From an uncultured Collinsella sp. (GTDB taxonomy: Bacteria > Actinomycetota > Coriobacteriia > Coriobacteriales > Coriobacteriaceae), in contig CAAFEX010000017.1 in the NCBI GenBank assembly GCA_900762015.1, positions 1-43,117 of the forward strand: DNA of 43,117 bases, written 5' to 3'. The number at the start of each line of letters is the position of its first letter. Position 1 is the first letter of the stretch. This document shows positions 1 through 7,813 of this stretch, piece by piece. The notes under the pieces were generated by a model that worked only from the letters and a program-made list of their open reading frames with translations, had not been told where the DNA came from and did not search any database. A program made the position numbers and the translations under genes.

Positions 1-2
1 GA

Positions 3-1022
3 TGCTGCAACGGGTGCGGGCGGTACCGCGCGATCGGCTGCAAGCGCCGCCCCCACGTCTTCTACGAGGCCCGGGCCGCGCAGCTGTGCGCCGACTCGGT
101 CCTCGTCTCGTCCAGGCGCGGGATAGACGCCGACGAGCCCGCCGCGGCGGCCAGGCTGGAGGCGATAAGGGACTGCCTGCGCCGGGGGCTGTCGCCCGAG
201 CAGATGGCGGCGCGCAACGGCGGCCCGGTGGACCTGTCGCCGTCGACCATCTACCGCTGGGTCTCGGCGGGCTACGACGGCATGACCAACATGGAGCTCA
301 GGCGCAAGGTCGGCTACAGGCCGAGGAAGCGCGCCGCGGGCCGGGCGGCGACCCGCCACTCCGCCCGCAGGTCGTACGCCGCGTTCCTCGCCCTCGGGGA
401 GGACGCGTGCGCCGCGGCCTTGGAGATGGACACCGTCGAGGGCGCCCGGGAGGACTCCGCCTGCCTGCTCACGCTGCTGCACCGCCCCAGCAGGCTGCAG
501 CTCGCGCTGCCGCTGGCGGAGAAGACCGCCGGGCGCGTCGCGGCCGCCCTGGGCGATATCAGGGAGGTCCTCGGCGCCGACGGCAGGGGCAGGGTCTTCC
601 GCGCCGTGCTCACCGACAACGGCACGGAGTTCTCCGACGAGCGGGCGATCGCGGCGCTGCTCGGCGAGGGGCCGGGCGAGACGAGGCTGTTCTACTGCGA
701 CCCGCGCCGCAGCGACCAGAAGGGCGCCTGCGAGCGAAACCACGTCGAGATAAGGAAGCTGCTGCCCAAGGGCTCCGGACTCAGGTTCGACCGGCTCGCC
801 CCGGCGGACCTGGCGCTGGCCATGTCGCACGTGAACTCCGAGCCCCGCGGCGCGCTCGGCTTCTCGACGCCCGCGCGCGCCTTCAGGGCGATGCTCGGGG
901 AGGACGCGGCGGCGCTGCTGGACGCCTACGGCGTGGAGGACGTGGCGCTCGGCGATCTCGACCTGACGCCGGGGCTCATCGAGAGGGCGCGCGCCGAGAG
1001 GGGCGATGCCCCGCTGGCCTAG
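3..1022 (+). CDS. IS30-family transposase, 5' end missing
   Basis: This is the C-terminal part (about 339 residues) of a DDE transposase; the reading frame is open from the window edge, so the true start lies outside. The catalytic triad is visible: a first Asp in MDTVEG, a second in TDNGTEF, and a Glu in the CERNHVEIRKLLPKG stretch, with the spacing and context typical of the IS30 family. An HTH-like segment ending in LSPSTIYRWV precedes the catalytic domain, as in IS30 enzymes that bind their terminal repeats. It would cut and join element ends. An internal ATG at 204 is not the natural start, because the upstream frame reads as normal IS30 sequence including a CxxC-like Cys pair. Truncation at the window edge suggests an assembly break in a multicopy element. 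I could not place the element's right end. Confidence 0.9.
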   Translation, partial: CCNGCGRYRAIGCKRRPHVFYEARAAQLCADSVLVSSRRGIDADEPAAAARLEAIRDCLRRGLSPEQMAARNGGPVDLSPSTIYRWVSAGYDGMTNMELRRKVGYRPRKRAAGRAATRHSARRSYAAFLALGEDACAAALEMDTVEGAREDSACLLTLLHRPSRLQLALPLAEKTAGRVAAALGDIREVLGADGRGRVFRAVLTDNGTEFSDERAIAALLGEGPGETRLFYCDPRRSDQKGACERNHVEIRKLLPKGSGLRFDRLAPADLALAMSHVNSEPRGALGFSTPARAFRAMLGEDAAALLDAYGVEDVALGDLDLTPGLIERARAERGDAPLA

Positions 1023-1153
1023 CCTAGAGGAAAAACGGAATAGACGGACCGACCGTCCGGCTGAGTCTGGGAAGAGGTGCCGGGCGGCGGGCGGAGCATG
1101 GCCACCGGACCCATCGAAACACATCTCCACCGTTCCTTCAACTGGGAAAACGG

Positions 1154-1186
1154 CGCCCCCGGACCCCAGGAGGGGCCGCGGGGGCG
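1154..1186. terminator. GC-rich hairpin downstream of IS30 transposase
   Basis: CGCCCCCG at 1154-1161 is complementary to CGGGGGCG at 1179-1186, and CCCC/GGGG pair inside. The following TTCGG is not a T tract, so termination is only plausible. It may mark the end of transposase transcription or lie in host DNA. Confidence 0.35.
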
Positions 1187-1241
1187 TTCGGCTAACTGCG
1201 GGAATGGCCTATTTGCTCAATGTGTTCGGCTGAGATCGGAA

Positions 1242-1320
1242 ATCAACCACGCTTGGCCGCGCTTGGCGTTGCAGTGGGGTTTGAGGTGCCAAAAAACGGC
1301 TTCCGACCAGCGTGGTTGAT
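1242..1320. repeat. Spaced 12-bp inverted repeat
   Basis: ATCAACCACGCT (1242-1253) is repeated exactly in inverted orientation as AGCGTGGTTGAT (1309-1320), with 55 bases between. The 79-bp unit could be a small non-autonomous element, an insertion-sequence end remnant or a regulator site. The sequence alone does not decide. Confidence 0.5.
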
Positions 1321-1389
1321 CAACTCAATTGTTCAAAAGGAGTATTCATAAGCGACTTGGCAATGAATTTAAAAATCTTTGGGTGGTGC

Positions 1390-1485
1390 TGTGGACCACT
1401 GGTATGCATTTTGCGACCACAGCCTTGTGCCCGTTGACCTGCGGCTTGGCTCAGCTTGTCCCCACGGCACCGTATCTTGTCCACA
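1390..1485. promoter_or_regulatory. Cluster of DnaA-box-like nonamers
   Basis: TTGTCCACA at 1477-1485 is a perfect actinobacterial-type DnaA box. TTGTCCCCA at 1456-1464 and, on the minus strand, TGGTCCACA at 1390-1398 each differ by one base. The cluster lies in a gene-free, AT-richer stretch upstream of rpsF-ssb-rpsR-rplI-dnaB. It could be origin-associated or could regulate the replication and ribosome operon. Three boxes are few for an origin, and no dnaA or dnaN gene is in view. Confidence 0.3.
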
Positions 1486-1584
1486 GATCTGTCAAGCTTT
1501 TGGTCGGCATTTGGTTGGAATGCGCATGAAACGTGGTGCGAGTATGGGCATATGTGGAGGTCATGAGGTTGTAGCTGCATATTC

Positions 1585-1613
1585 TTGCGGCTTGGGAGGT
1601 TGAAAGATATTAT
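1585..1613 (+). promoter_or_regulatory. Possible promoter of the rpsF operon
   Basis: TTGCGG (1585-1590) and TATTAT (1608-1613) are separated by 17 bases, the preferred spacing for a housekeeping sigma factor. The -35 match is weak and the -10 is good. The expected transcript would start near 1620 and carry the leader hairpin at 1630-1658. Confidence 0.35.
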
Positions 1614-1629
1614 TACCAAGTCTTTTCCT

Positions 1630-1658
1630 GCTTCAGGCGCACCTTCACGACCTGAAGC
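1630..1658 (+). promoter_or_regulatory. rpsF leader hairpin, possible S6:S18 autoregulatory site
   Basis: GCTTCAGG (1630-1637) pairs perfectly with CCTGAAGC (1651-1658) around a 13-base loop, ending 12 bases before the Shine-Dalgarno of rpsF. In many bacteria rpsF leaders carry a structured RNA bound by the S6:S18 complex. The position fits that role, but I cannot confirm the consensus CCG bulge, so the assignment is inference. Confidence 0.4.
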
Positions 1659-1684
1659 CACATTTGCCCAGAGGAGGTGACAAT

Positions 1685-1978
1685 ATGAAGGCTTATGAAC
1701 TGCTGTTCTTTGTTGACCCGTCGCTCGACCCCGAGACTCGTCTCGCTGTTATGAAGCGTATCGATACCACGATCGCTGAGGGCGCTGGCAAGGTCGACTC
1801 CGTTGACGAGTGGGGCAAGCGCAAGCTCGCCTACGAGATCAACGACCTCACCGATGGTGACTACACCCTCATCAACTTCCACGCAGATCCTACCCAGATC
1901 GCCGAGCTTGATCGCGTCCTGCGCATCACCGACGCTGTGGTCCGCCACATGATCGTCCGTCGCGACGACCAGGAGTAA
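1685..1978 (+). CDS. rpsF: 30S ribosomal protein S6 (bS6)
   Basis: This gene encodes a 97-residue bS6 protein of the small ribosomal subunit platform, which pairs with bS18 on the central domain of 16S rRNA. The N-terminal MKAYELLFFVDPSL strand, the central VDEWGKRKLAYEIN motif and the C-terminal RITDAVVRHMIVR are characteristic. ATG 1685 is chosen because it follows a strong AGAGGAGGTG ribosome site; an in-frame start at 1664 lies upstream of that site and is unlikely. It is first in the conserved rpsF-ssb-rpsR-rplI cluster, 48 bases before ssb. The C-terminus (VRRDDQE) is short, without the acidic tail seen in some species. Confidence 0.98.
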   Translation: MKAYELLFFVDPSLDPETRLAVMKRIDTTIAEGAGKVDSVDEWGKRKLAYEINDLTDGDYTLINFHADPTQIAELDRVLRITDAVVRHMIVRRDDQE

Positions 1979-2026
1979 GACTGTCGTTTTGGACTGGGCT
2001 TGTGCCCCAAGAGGAAGTAGTGAGTT

Positions 2027-2479
2027 ATGAGCATCAATCGAGTGAACATCACCGGTAACCTCACCCGCGATCCCGAGCTGCGCGCCACCGCCGGCGGAAC
2101 CCAGGTTCTGTCCTTTGGCGTCGCCGTGAACGATCGTCGCCGCAACGCGCAGACTGGCGAGTGGGAGGACTATCCCAACTTTGTCGACTGCACCATGTTC
2201 GGCACCCGCGCCGAGGCCGTGAGCCGTTTCCTGGCAAAGGGAAACAAGGTCGCGATCGAGGGCAAGCTGCGCTACAGCTCTTGGGAGCGCGACGGCCAGC
2301 GCCGGAGCAAGCTTGAGGTCATCGTCGATGAGATCGAGTTTATGAGCTCCCGTGGTGGCCAGGGTGGCTACGATCAGGGCGGTTACGCCCCCGCAGCTCC
2401 CGCGCCCGCAGCACGTCCTGCCGCACCGGTGGCTACGCCGCCCGCGGTCGACGTCTACGATGAGGACATCCCGTTCTAA
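2027..2479 (+). CDS. ssb: Single-stranded DNA-binding protein
   Basis: This gene encodes a 150-residue SSB that coats single-stranded DNA in replication, recombination and repair. The OB fold covers about residues 1-105, starting with the typical SINRVNITGNLTRDPELR and including VEDCT-like NFVDCTMFGTRAEA and the GKLRYSSWERDGQRRS strand. A short Gly/Pro/Ala-rich linker follows. The acidic tip DEDIPF at the C-terminus is the docking peptide for partner proteins such as RecQ, PriA and the polymerase clamp loader. A GAGGAAG ribosome site precedes ATG 2027. It sits between the two genes for S6 and S18, the common bacterial arrangement, and only 1.1 kb upstream of dnaB. Confidence 0.98.
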   Translation: MSINRVNITGNLTRDPELRATAGGTQVLSFGVAVNDRRRNAQTGEWEDYPNFVDCTMFGTRAEAVSRFLAKGNKVAIEGKLRYSSWERDGQRRSKLEVIVDEIEFMSSRGGQGGYDQGGYAPAAPAPAARPAAPVATPPAVDVYDEDIPF

Positions 2480-2551
2480 GGGTTGTTCACCTATTTTTGA
2501 GTGAGAGGCGGCTTCGGTTCGCCGAAGTTGCCAAACGAAAGGTATTTTGAC

Positions 2552-2818
2552 ATGGCTAATGATTTTTCTGCACGTCAGCCGCGTCGTAAGTACTGCCAGT
2601 TCTGCAAGGAGAACACTGAGTTCATCGACTATAAGGACACTCAGCTTCTCCGTAAGTACATGACCGACCGTGGCAAGATCAAGCCCCGTCGCGTCACTGG
2701 CGCTTGCACGCAGCATCAGCATGACATCGCCAACGCCATCAAGCGCGCCCGCGAGATGGCTCTCCTGCCGTACACCGTCCCCGTGGTTTCCTCTCGTGGC
2801 AACCGCGACCGCGGCTAA
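2552..2818 (+). CDS. rpsR: 30S ribosomal protein S18 (bS18), zinc-ribbon type
   Basis: This gene encodes an 88-residue bS18 that binds S6 and 16S rRNA. The core KPRRVTGACTQHQHDIANAIKRAREMALLPYT is diagnostic. It is the zinc-binding form: Cys15 and Cys18 (CQFC) plus Cys52 and His55 are the probable ligands. Some actinobacteria carry a second, cysteine-free paralogue for zinc limitation, but none is seen here. The start is ATG 2552 preceded by an AAAGG site; a longer in-frame reading from 2501 has no ribosome site and adds residues not found in the family. It lies 72 bases after ssb and 15 before rplI. Confidence 0.97.
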   Translation: MANDFSARQPRRKYCQFCKENTEFIDYKDTQLLRKYMTDRGKIKPRRVTGACTQHQHDIANAIKRAREMALLPYTVPVVSSRGNRDRG

Positions 2819-2833
2819 GAAGGGAGACGCATC

Positions 2834-3373
2834 ATGAAGGTTATTCTTCTCGATGAGATCAAGGGCAAGGGCGGCGAGGGTGACGTCGTAGAGGTCGCTC
2901 AGGGTTACGCTGAGAACTTCCTGTTCCCCAAGAAGCTCGCTGTTGCCGCCACCAAGGGCAACCTCAAGCAGCTTGACGAGCGTCGCAACAACATCGCCAA
3001 GCGCGAGGCCGTCCGTCTGGCTACCGCCAACGAGACCAAGGCTGCCTTCGAGGGCAAGACGGTCACCGTTGACGTCAAGGTCGGCGACGAGGGCATCCTC
3101 TTTGGCTCCGTTACCGCCGCTATGATCGCTGACGCCATCAAGGCTCAGCTCGGTATGGACATCGACCGCAAGCGCGTCGAGCTCGGTAAGCCCATCAAGG
3201 TTGCCGGTGCCCACACCGTTGCCGTCTCGCTGTACCGCGAGATCAAGGCCGAGGTTGTCGTTCTCGTCGGCGTTACCGCCGAGGAGCTCGCTGCCGAGGC
3301 TGAGGTCGAGGAGGCCGCTGAGGTCGCCGAGGCCGAGACCGCCGAGGTCGAGACTGAGGCTGCTGCCGAGTAG
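2834..3373 (+). CDS. rplI: 50S ribosomal protein L9 (bL9) with acidic C-terminal tail
   Basis: This gene encodes a 179-residue bL9, which binds 23S rRNA near the L1 stalk and helps maintain reading frame. The N-terminal domain (MKVILLDEIKGKGGEGDVVEVAQGYAENFLFPKKLA) is canonical. The long connecting helix follows, and the C-terminal domain ends near residue 148. About 30 further residues form an Ala/Glu/Val tail with no basic residues, built from repeated GAGGTC/GAGGCC codon pairs. L9 is normally about 148 residues, so the tail is an addition; it could be a lineage trait or repeat expansion. A GGGAGAC site precedes ATG 2834. It is last in the ribosomal operon and is followed by a strong terminator. 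Confidence 0.97.
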   Translation: MKVILLDEIKGKGGEGDVVEVAQGYAENFLFPKKLAVAATKGNLKQLDERRNNIAKREAVRLATANETKAAFEGKTVTVDVKVGDEGILFGSVTAAMIADAIKAQLGMDIDRKRVELGKPIKVAGAHTVAVSLYREIKAEVVVLVGVTAEELAAEAEVEEAAEVAEAETAEVETEAAAE

Positions 3374-3405
3374 CATTTGCTGCAACGCAACAATCTTGTT
3401 CTAAG

Positions 3406-3442
3406 AAGGGCGCTCTGGAAAACCAGGGCGCCCTTTTGTTTT
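3406..3442 (+). terminator. Rho-independent terminator after rplI
   Basis: AAGGGCGCTCTGG (3406-3418) pairs with CCAGGGCGCCCTT (3423-3435), with one G-U pair and a 4-base AAAA loop, followed by TTGTTTTTT. It ends the rpsF-ssb-rpsR-rplI unit and separates it from dnaB. Confidence 0.9.
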
Positions 3443-3597
3443 TTGCGCTGAGTGAGTGTCATGGTGAACGTTGCGTCGAAGTCCTATATACAGGACCGTT
3501 CATCCGTTTGGTTCGGTGATGATTGGCGGCGCGCGGCGCGTTTTGGGACCGTGGCTGATACTATGGATGCTCGCAAGCGATATGAATGAGGATGCTC

Positions 3598-4989
3598 ATG
3601 GCATATGACGATAGGGAGACCGGGCTGACGGTTGAGGACCGCGGCTCAAAGTTGGGTCTTCCCCAAAACCAAGATGCAGAGGCCAATGTACTGGCCGCTA
3701 TGCTGCTATCGCCCGAGGTGGTCGAAGAGGCCCAGGTCGAGCTGCAGCCCGATGACTTCTACCGCCCCATTCATAAGACCATCTATACCGCGATGGTCGA
3801 TATGTACAACAGCCGCATTCCCATCGACTCTATCTCGCTGATCGATTACCTGCGAAGCATCAACAAGCTCGATGCCGTGGGTGGCGAAGCGTACATTTTG
3901 GAGTTGATGGGTCAGACCCTGTCGCTCGTGAACTGGCAGCACCATGCCGCCATCGTCCGTCGCGACTCGATGCTGCGCGAGCTGATCGGCGCCACCAACG
4001 AGATTAACGCGCTGGCCTATAACGCCCCCACCGACACCAAAGAGGTCGTGGAGCTGGCCGAGAGCAAACTGCTCAAGGTCACGGCACGCGAGGTCAAGTC
4101 GAGCTACAAGACGCTGACTGAGTTTATGGTCGAGGCCTATAACGAGGCCGAGGAAGTGTGCCAGGCCGGTGGCCAGGCTGCGGGCGTGCCCACGGGCTTC
4201 CCATCGCTCGACCGCATGCTCATGGGCTTCCGCGAGGGTCAGCTCATCATCATCGGCGCCCGTCCTGCTGTAGGTAAGACGTCGTTCGCCCTGAATCTGG
4301 CGCTCAACGCTGCCGCTGCCGGTTATACCGTCGGCTTCTTCTCGCTGGAGATGTCGGGCAAGGAAATTGCCCAGCGTCTGATTTGCGCCTACGCCATGAT
4401 CTCGATCAGTGACTTCCGCATGGGCCGCATTAGCCCCGAGCAGTGGGCCAATATCAACGAGGCCACGCAGACCTTGTCCAAGCTCGATATTCTGATTGAC
4501 GATACGCCCGGCACCACAGTGACCGAGATTCGCGCCAAGAGCCGCCGCATGCTCCATAACAAGGAGAAGGCAATCATCATCCTGGACTACCTGCAGCTGG
4601 TGAGTCCTCCGCCGGGACGCCGCTCCGAGAGCCGTACCGTCGAGGTTTCGGAGATGTCGCGTGGTCTGAAGATCATGGCCAAGGAGCTCAAGATCCCGCT
4701 CATCGCGCTGTCGCAGCTTTCGCGTCAGGTTGAATCCCGTACCGGCAAGCGCCCGCAGCTTTCCGACCTTCGTGAATCGGGCTCCATCGAGCAGGACGCC
4801 GATATCGTTATGTTCTTGGACCGCTCCGCCGACGAGGCCGAGGCCTCGCGCGACGATCGACCCGACGAGGGCGTCACGCGTATCGTCGTGGCCAAGAACC
4901 GTTCGGGCCCGATCGGCGACGTCGACCTGATGTTCCTGCCGGCATCCACCAAGTTCTATGAGCTTGATGGGGCACATGCCGAGGAGTAG
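3598..4989 (+). CDS. dnaB: Replicative DNA helicase DnaB
   Basis: This gene encodes a 463-residue hexameric 5'-3' helicase that unwinds the replication fork and recruits primase. The N-terminal domain (QNQDAEANVLAAMLLSPEVV) binds DnaG. The RecA-like motor has Walker A GARPAVGKT near residues 220-228, Walker B with Asp near 330 in IILDYLQLV, and the downstream motif LSQLSRQVESR, then DLRESGSIEQDADIV. No intein is present. ATG 3598 is preferred because TGAGGA lies five bases upstream; ATG 3586 would add MRML and lacks a good ribosome site. dnaB follows rplI across a terminator, so it likely has its own promoter in 3443-3590. The palindrome GTCCTATATACAGGAC at 3481-3496 lies there. Confidence 0.97.
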   Translation: MAYDDRETGLTVEDRGSKLGLPQNQDAEANVLAAMLLSPEVVEEAQVELQPDDFYRPIHKTIYTAMVDMYNSRIPIDSISLIDYLRSINKLDAVGGEAYILELMGQTLSLVNWQHHAAIVRRDSMLRELIGATNEINALAYNAPTDTKEVVELAESKLLKVTAREVKSSYKTLTEFMVEAYNEAEEVCQAGGQAAGVPTGFPSLDRMLMGFREGQLIIIGARPAVGKTSFALNLALNAAAAGYTVGFFSLEMSGKEIAQRLICAYAMISISDFRMGRISPEQWANINEATQTLSKLDILIDDTPGTTVTEIRAKSRRMLHNKEKAIIILDYLQLVSPPPGRRSESRTVEVSEMSRGLKIMAKELKIPLIALSQLSRQVESRTGKRPQLSDLRESGSIEQDADIVMFLDRSADEAEASRDDRPDEGVTRIVVAKNRSGPIGDVDLMFLPASTKFYELDGAHAEE

Positions 4990-5082
4990 GACAGGCGCCC
5001 GTTGCACGGGTATACTGGGAATGTTTTGTGCTTCTGCGTGCCGGCGTGGCGCGTAGACAGTCCATGAATGTAAGGAGTAAAC

Positions 5083-6369
5083 ATGCCGTCAACCGTTTTG
5101 GTCGGTGCCCAGTGGGGCGATGAGGGCAAGGGTAAGATTTGCGACCTGGTCGCCGGCGACTTCGATGCCGTCGTGCGCTACTCGGGCGGCAACAACGCCG
5201 GTCACACCATCGTCGTCAACGGCAAGAAGTACGGCCTGCACCAGGTGCCCTCCGGCATCATGTATTCCGACCACGTGTCGGTGATCGGTAACGGCTGCGT
5301 CGTCAACCCCAAGGTTGTCCTTGAGGAGATCGATATGTTCGAGGCCGACGACATCACCACCAAGAACCTCAAGATTAGCGGCAACGCGCATGTCATCATG
5401 CCGTACCACATCGATCTGGATGGCGCCTTTGAGCAGAAGCTCGGCAAGAAGAACATCGGTACCACCAAGCGCGGCATCGGTCCGTGCTATCAGGACAAGA
5501 TGGCCCGCATTGGCCTGCGCATGCAGGACATGCTGGACGAGGCGCTGTTCCGCGACAAGCTGGAGACCGCTCTCGCCCGCGTGAACCCCGAGCTCGAGCT
5601 CATCTACAACCTGCCCACCTACACCGTGGACCAGATTTGCGACGAGTACCTGCCGATGGCCGAGCGCCTGCGTCCCTACATCACCGAGACGAGCCTGCTG
5701 CTCAACAACATGATCGATGAGGGCAAGAACCTGCTGTTTGAGGGCGCCCAGGCGACGCTGCTCGACATCGACCATGGCACCTATCCGTACGTGACGTCTT
5801 CCAACTGCACCGCCGGCGGCGCCATTACCGGTTCCGGCGTCGGCATGAAGAACGTCGACCGCGTGCTGGGCGTCATGAAGGCCTATATCACCCGCGTCGG
5901 TTCGGGCCCCATGCCCACCGAGCTTTCCTATGAGTCCGAGGCCGGTCACACGCTGACCGAGGAGGGCTATGAGTACGGCGTGACCACCGGTCGCCGTCGT
6001 CGCTGCGGCTGGTTCGACGGCCCCATTGCCAACTACGCCTCGCGCGTCAACGGCCTCACCGATATCGCCATGACCAAGCTCGACGTGCTTTCGGCCTTCG
6101 ACACCATCAAGGTGTGCGTGGCCTACGACGTCGATGGCGAGCGCTATACCAGCGTGCCCGAGCATCAGGTTCGCTTTGAGCACGCCAAGCCCATCTACGA
6201 GGAGCTTCCTGGCTGGAAGTGCGATATCACCGGCTGCCGCAGCTTTGAGGAGCTGCCGCAAGAGGCTCAGGACTACGTGGCGTTTATCGAGGATCTGGCA
6301 CACACCCGCGTGACGTTCATTGGCGTTGGCGCTGGTCGAGAGCAGATCATCAACCGATTCTGGAAGTAA
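5083..6369 (+). CDS. purA: Adenylosuccinate synthetase
   Basis: This cytosolic GTP-dependent enzyme joins aspartate to IMP, the first committed step to AMP. The 428-residue length is normal. The phosphate loop GAQWGDEGKGK holds catalytic Asp13, and His41 sits in NNAGHTIVV, both at the positions known for the E. coli enzyme. Further family motifs are GTTKRGIGPCYQDK, LFEGAQATLLDIDHGTYP and TTGRRRRCGWFD. ATG 5083 follows a TAAGGAG site. The gene is 93 bases downstream of dnaB. A TATACT sequence at about 5011 might be a promoter element, but no -35 is clear. It is the first of six de novo purine genes in the window. Confidence 0.98.
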   Translation: MPSTVLVGAQWGDEGKGKICDLVAGDFDAVVRYSGGNNAGHTIVVNGKKYGLHQVPSGIMYSDHVSVIGNGCVVNPKVVLEEIDMFEADDITTKNLKISGNAHVIMPYHIDLDGAFEQKLGKKNIGTTKRGIGPCYQDKMARIGLRMQDMLDEALFRDKLETALARVNPELELIYNLPTYTVDQICDEYLPMAERLRPYITETSLLLNNMIDEGKNLLFEGAQATLLDIDHGTYPYVTSSNCTAGGAITGSGVGMKNVDRVLGVMKAYITRVGSGPMPTELSYESEAGHTLTEEGYEYGVTTGRRRRCGWFDGPIANYASRVNGLTDIAMTKLDVLSAFDTIKVCVAYDVDGERYTSVPEHQVRFEHAKPIYEELPGWKCDITGCRSFEELPQEAQDYVAFIEDLAHTRVTFIGVGAGREQIINRFWK

Positions 6370-6391
6370 TCGGGACTATTTGGTTATTGCG

Positions 6392-6433
6392 ATATACCCC
6401 TTTGCAGCCCAAGCGGGCGGCCGAGGGGTATAT
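6392..6433 (+). terminator. Hairpin after purA
   Basis: ATATACCCCT (6392-6401) pairs with AGGGGTATAT (6424-6433), and GCCC/GGGC pair within the loop. Only TTGCTTG follows, so terminator strength is uncertain. Confidence 0.5.
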
Positions 6434-6445
6434 TTGCTTGCAAAG

Positions 6446-6464
6446 GGCTCGCGCGGAGCGAGCC
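6446..6464 (+). terminator. Second hairpin in the purA-purD gap
   Basis: GGCTCGC (6446-6452) pairs with GCGAGCC (6458-6464) around a 5-base loop, followed by GTTAAT. It ends 23 bases before the purD start and could be a weak terminator, attenuator or processing site. Confidence 0.35.
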
Positions 6465-6487
6465 GTTAATCCATAGAGGAGGCACCC

Positions 6488-7792
6488 TTGAAGGCGGACA
6501 CTCAAACCATCGACATCCTGTTGTTGGGCAGCGGCGGCCGTGAGCATGCTTTGGCAGCTAAGCTCGCAGCATCACCGCGCGCCGGCAAGCTCTACATTGC
6601 GCCGGGTAACGGCGGCACCGCGAGCTGTGGCGAGAACGTTGTTCTCGACGACTGCGATCCTGCGGCCGTGGCGGCGTTTGCCCAGAGCCACGGATGCGGA
6701 CTCGTGGTAATTGGCCCCGAGGCTCCGCTCGTGGCGGGCGTGGCCGACGCCGTGCGTGCGGCGGGTATTCCCTGCTTTGGCCCGGGTGCCGAGGGCGCCC
6801 AGATGGAGGGCTCCAAGCTGTTCTCCAAGCAGCTCATGGAGCGCGCGGGTATTCCGACGGCAGCCTACGGCTCGTTTACCGACGAGGCTTCGGCTCTCGC
6901 CTACGTACGCGAGCAAGGCGCCCCGCTGGTCGTTAAGGCCGACGGCCTTGCCGCGGGCAAGGGCGTTATCGTGGCGACCGAACTTGAGCAGGCCGAGGAG
7001 GCCGTGCGCGAGTGCTTTGGCGGCACCTTCGGCGATGCCGGCAACACCGTGGTCATCGAGGAGATGCTGACCGGCCCCGAGTGCTCGCTGCTGGCCTTTA
7101 CCGACGGCAAGACCGTGCGCCCCATGGCCACCTCGCAGGACCACAAGCGCGCGCTCGAGGGCGACAAGGGTCCCAACACCGGCGGCATGGGCGTCTACAG
7201 CCCGGTGCCCATCGTGACTGACGAGGAGCACGCCACCATGGTGGCGGTCATGGAGCAGACCGTGGCCGAGCTCGCTGCCGAGGGCATCGACTACCGCGGC
7301 TGCCTGTACGGCGGCTTTATGCTCACACCCGCCGGCCCCAAGGTGCTGGAGTTCAACGCCCGCTTTGGCGACCCCGAGACGCAGGTCGTGCTTCCGCGCC
7401 TTAAGAACGACCTGGTCGAGGTCATGCTGGCTTGTGCCAACTGCGAGCTCGATCAGATTGAACTCGACTGGCGTGACGAGTGGGCCGTGGCCGTTGTCCT
7501 GACGAGCGCGGGCTACCCCGGCAGCTACGAGAAGGGCAAGGTCATCACCGGTATCGCCGATGCCGAGGCCATGGAGAACGTGACCGTGTACCACGCGGGC
7601 ACTGCCGTGGTGGACGGCCAGCTCGTGACCAATGGTGGCCGTGTGCTTGCCGTGACCGCTCTGGGCGACACGTTCGAGAACGCTCGCAACCTTGCCTACG
7701 AGGCCTGCGAGAAGATTGATTTTGAGGGCAAGACCCTGCGTCACGACATCGGCCTGCGCGCGCTGCGCGGCCGCGACGCCTGGGATGCCTAA
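6488..7792 (+). CDS. purD: Phosphoribosylamine-glycine ligase (GARS)
   Basis: This gene encodes a 434-residue ATP-grasp enzyme that joins glycine to 5-phosphoribosylamine, the second step of purine synthesis. Family motifs are LLLGSGGREHALA at the N-terminus, VVKADGLAAGKGVIVA in the ATP-grasp domain, EEMLTGPECSLLAFTDG, and the metal-binding LEFNARFGDPETQ. Translation starts at a TTG (6488), supported by a strong AGAGGAGG site five bases upstream and no closer ATG; TTG initiation may lower its output relative to neighbours. A Nudix hydrolase gene follows after 21 bases and is probably co-transcribed. It is monofunctional, not fused to PurM or PurN as in eukaryotes. Confidence 0.97.
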   Translation: MKADTQTIDILLLGSGGREHALAAKLAASPRAGKLYIAPGNGGTASCGENVVLDDCDPAAVAAFAQSHGCGLVVIGPEAPLVAGVADAVRAAGIPCFGPGAEGAQMEGSKLFSKQLMERAGIPTAAYGSFTDEASALAYVREQGAPLVVKADGLAAGKGVIVATELEQAEEAVRECFGGTFGDAGNTVVIEEMLTGPECSLLAFTDGKTVRPMATSQDHKRALEGDKGPNTGGMGVYSPVPIVTDEEHATMVAVMEQTVAELAAEGIDYRGCLYGGFMLTPAGPKVLEFNARFGDPETQVVLPRLKNDLVEVMLACANCELDQIELDWRDEWAVAVVLTSAGYPGSYEKGKVITGIADAEAMENVTVYHAGTAVVDGQLVTNGGRVLAVTALGDTFENARNLAYEACEKIDFEGKTLRHDIGLRALRGRDAWDA

Positions 7793-7813
7793 AATCCGAG
7801 AGGAATGAGACGG

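Larger units (their letters stand above)
1023..1684. other. Long non-coding stretch between IS30 remnant and rpsF
   Basis: No convincing gene is seen in these 660 bases. The stretch holds the downstream flank of the IS30 element, a GC-rich hairpin (1154-1186), a spaced 12-bp inverted repeat (1242-1320), several DnaA-box-like nonamers (1390-1485), a possible promoter (1585-1613) and an rpsF leader hairpin (1630-1658). Base composition from about 1320 is lower in GC than the neighbouring genes. Short open frames (for example 1329-1529) lack a ribosome binding site and recognisable protein character. Confidence 0.7.

Noticed and set aside
2..1027. 341-codon frame overlapping the IS30 transposase
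   Set aside because: It is the neighbouring frame with Arg/Gly/Pro-rich nonsense; the transposase motifs are in the frame beginning at base 3.
1329..1529. Short open frame after the IS30 flank
   Set aside because: TTG start without a ribosome site and no protein-like pattern; it overlaps the DnaA-box-like cluster.
5005..5020. TATACT upstream of purA as a promoter
   Set aside because: No -35 element at suitable spacing; TTGCAC is only three bases away.
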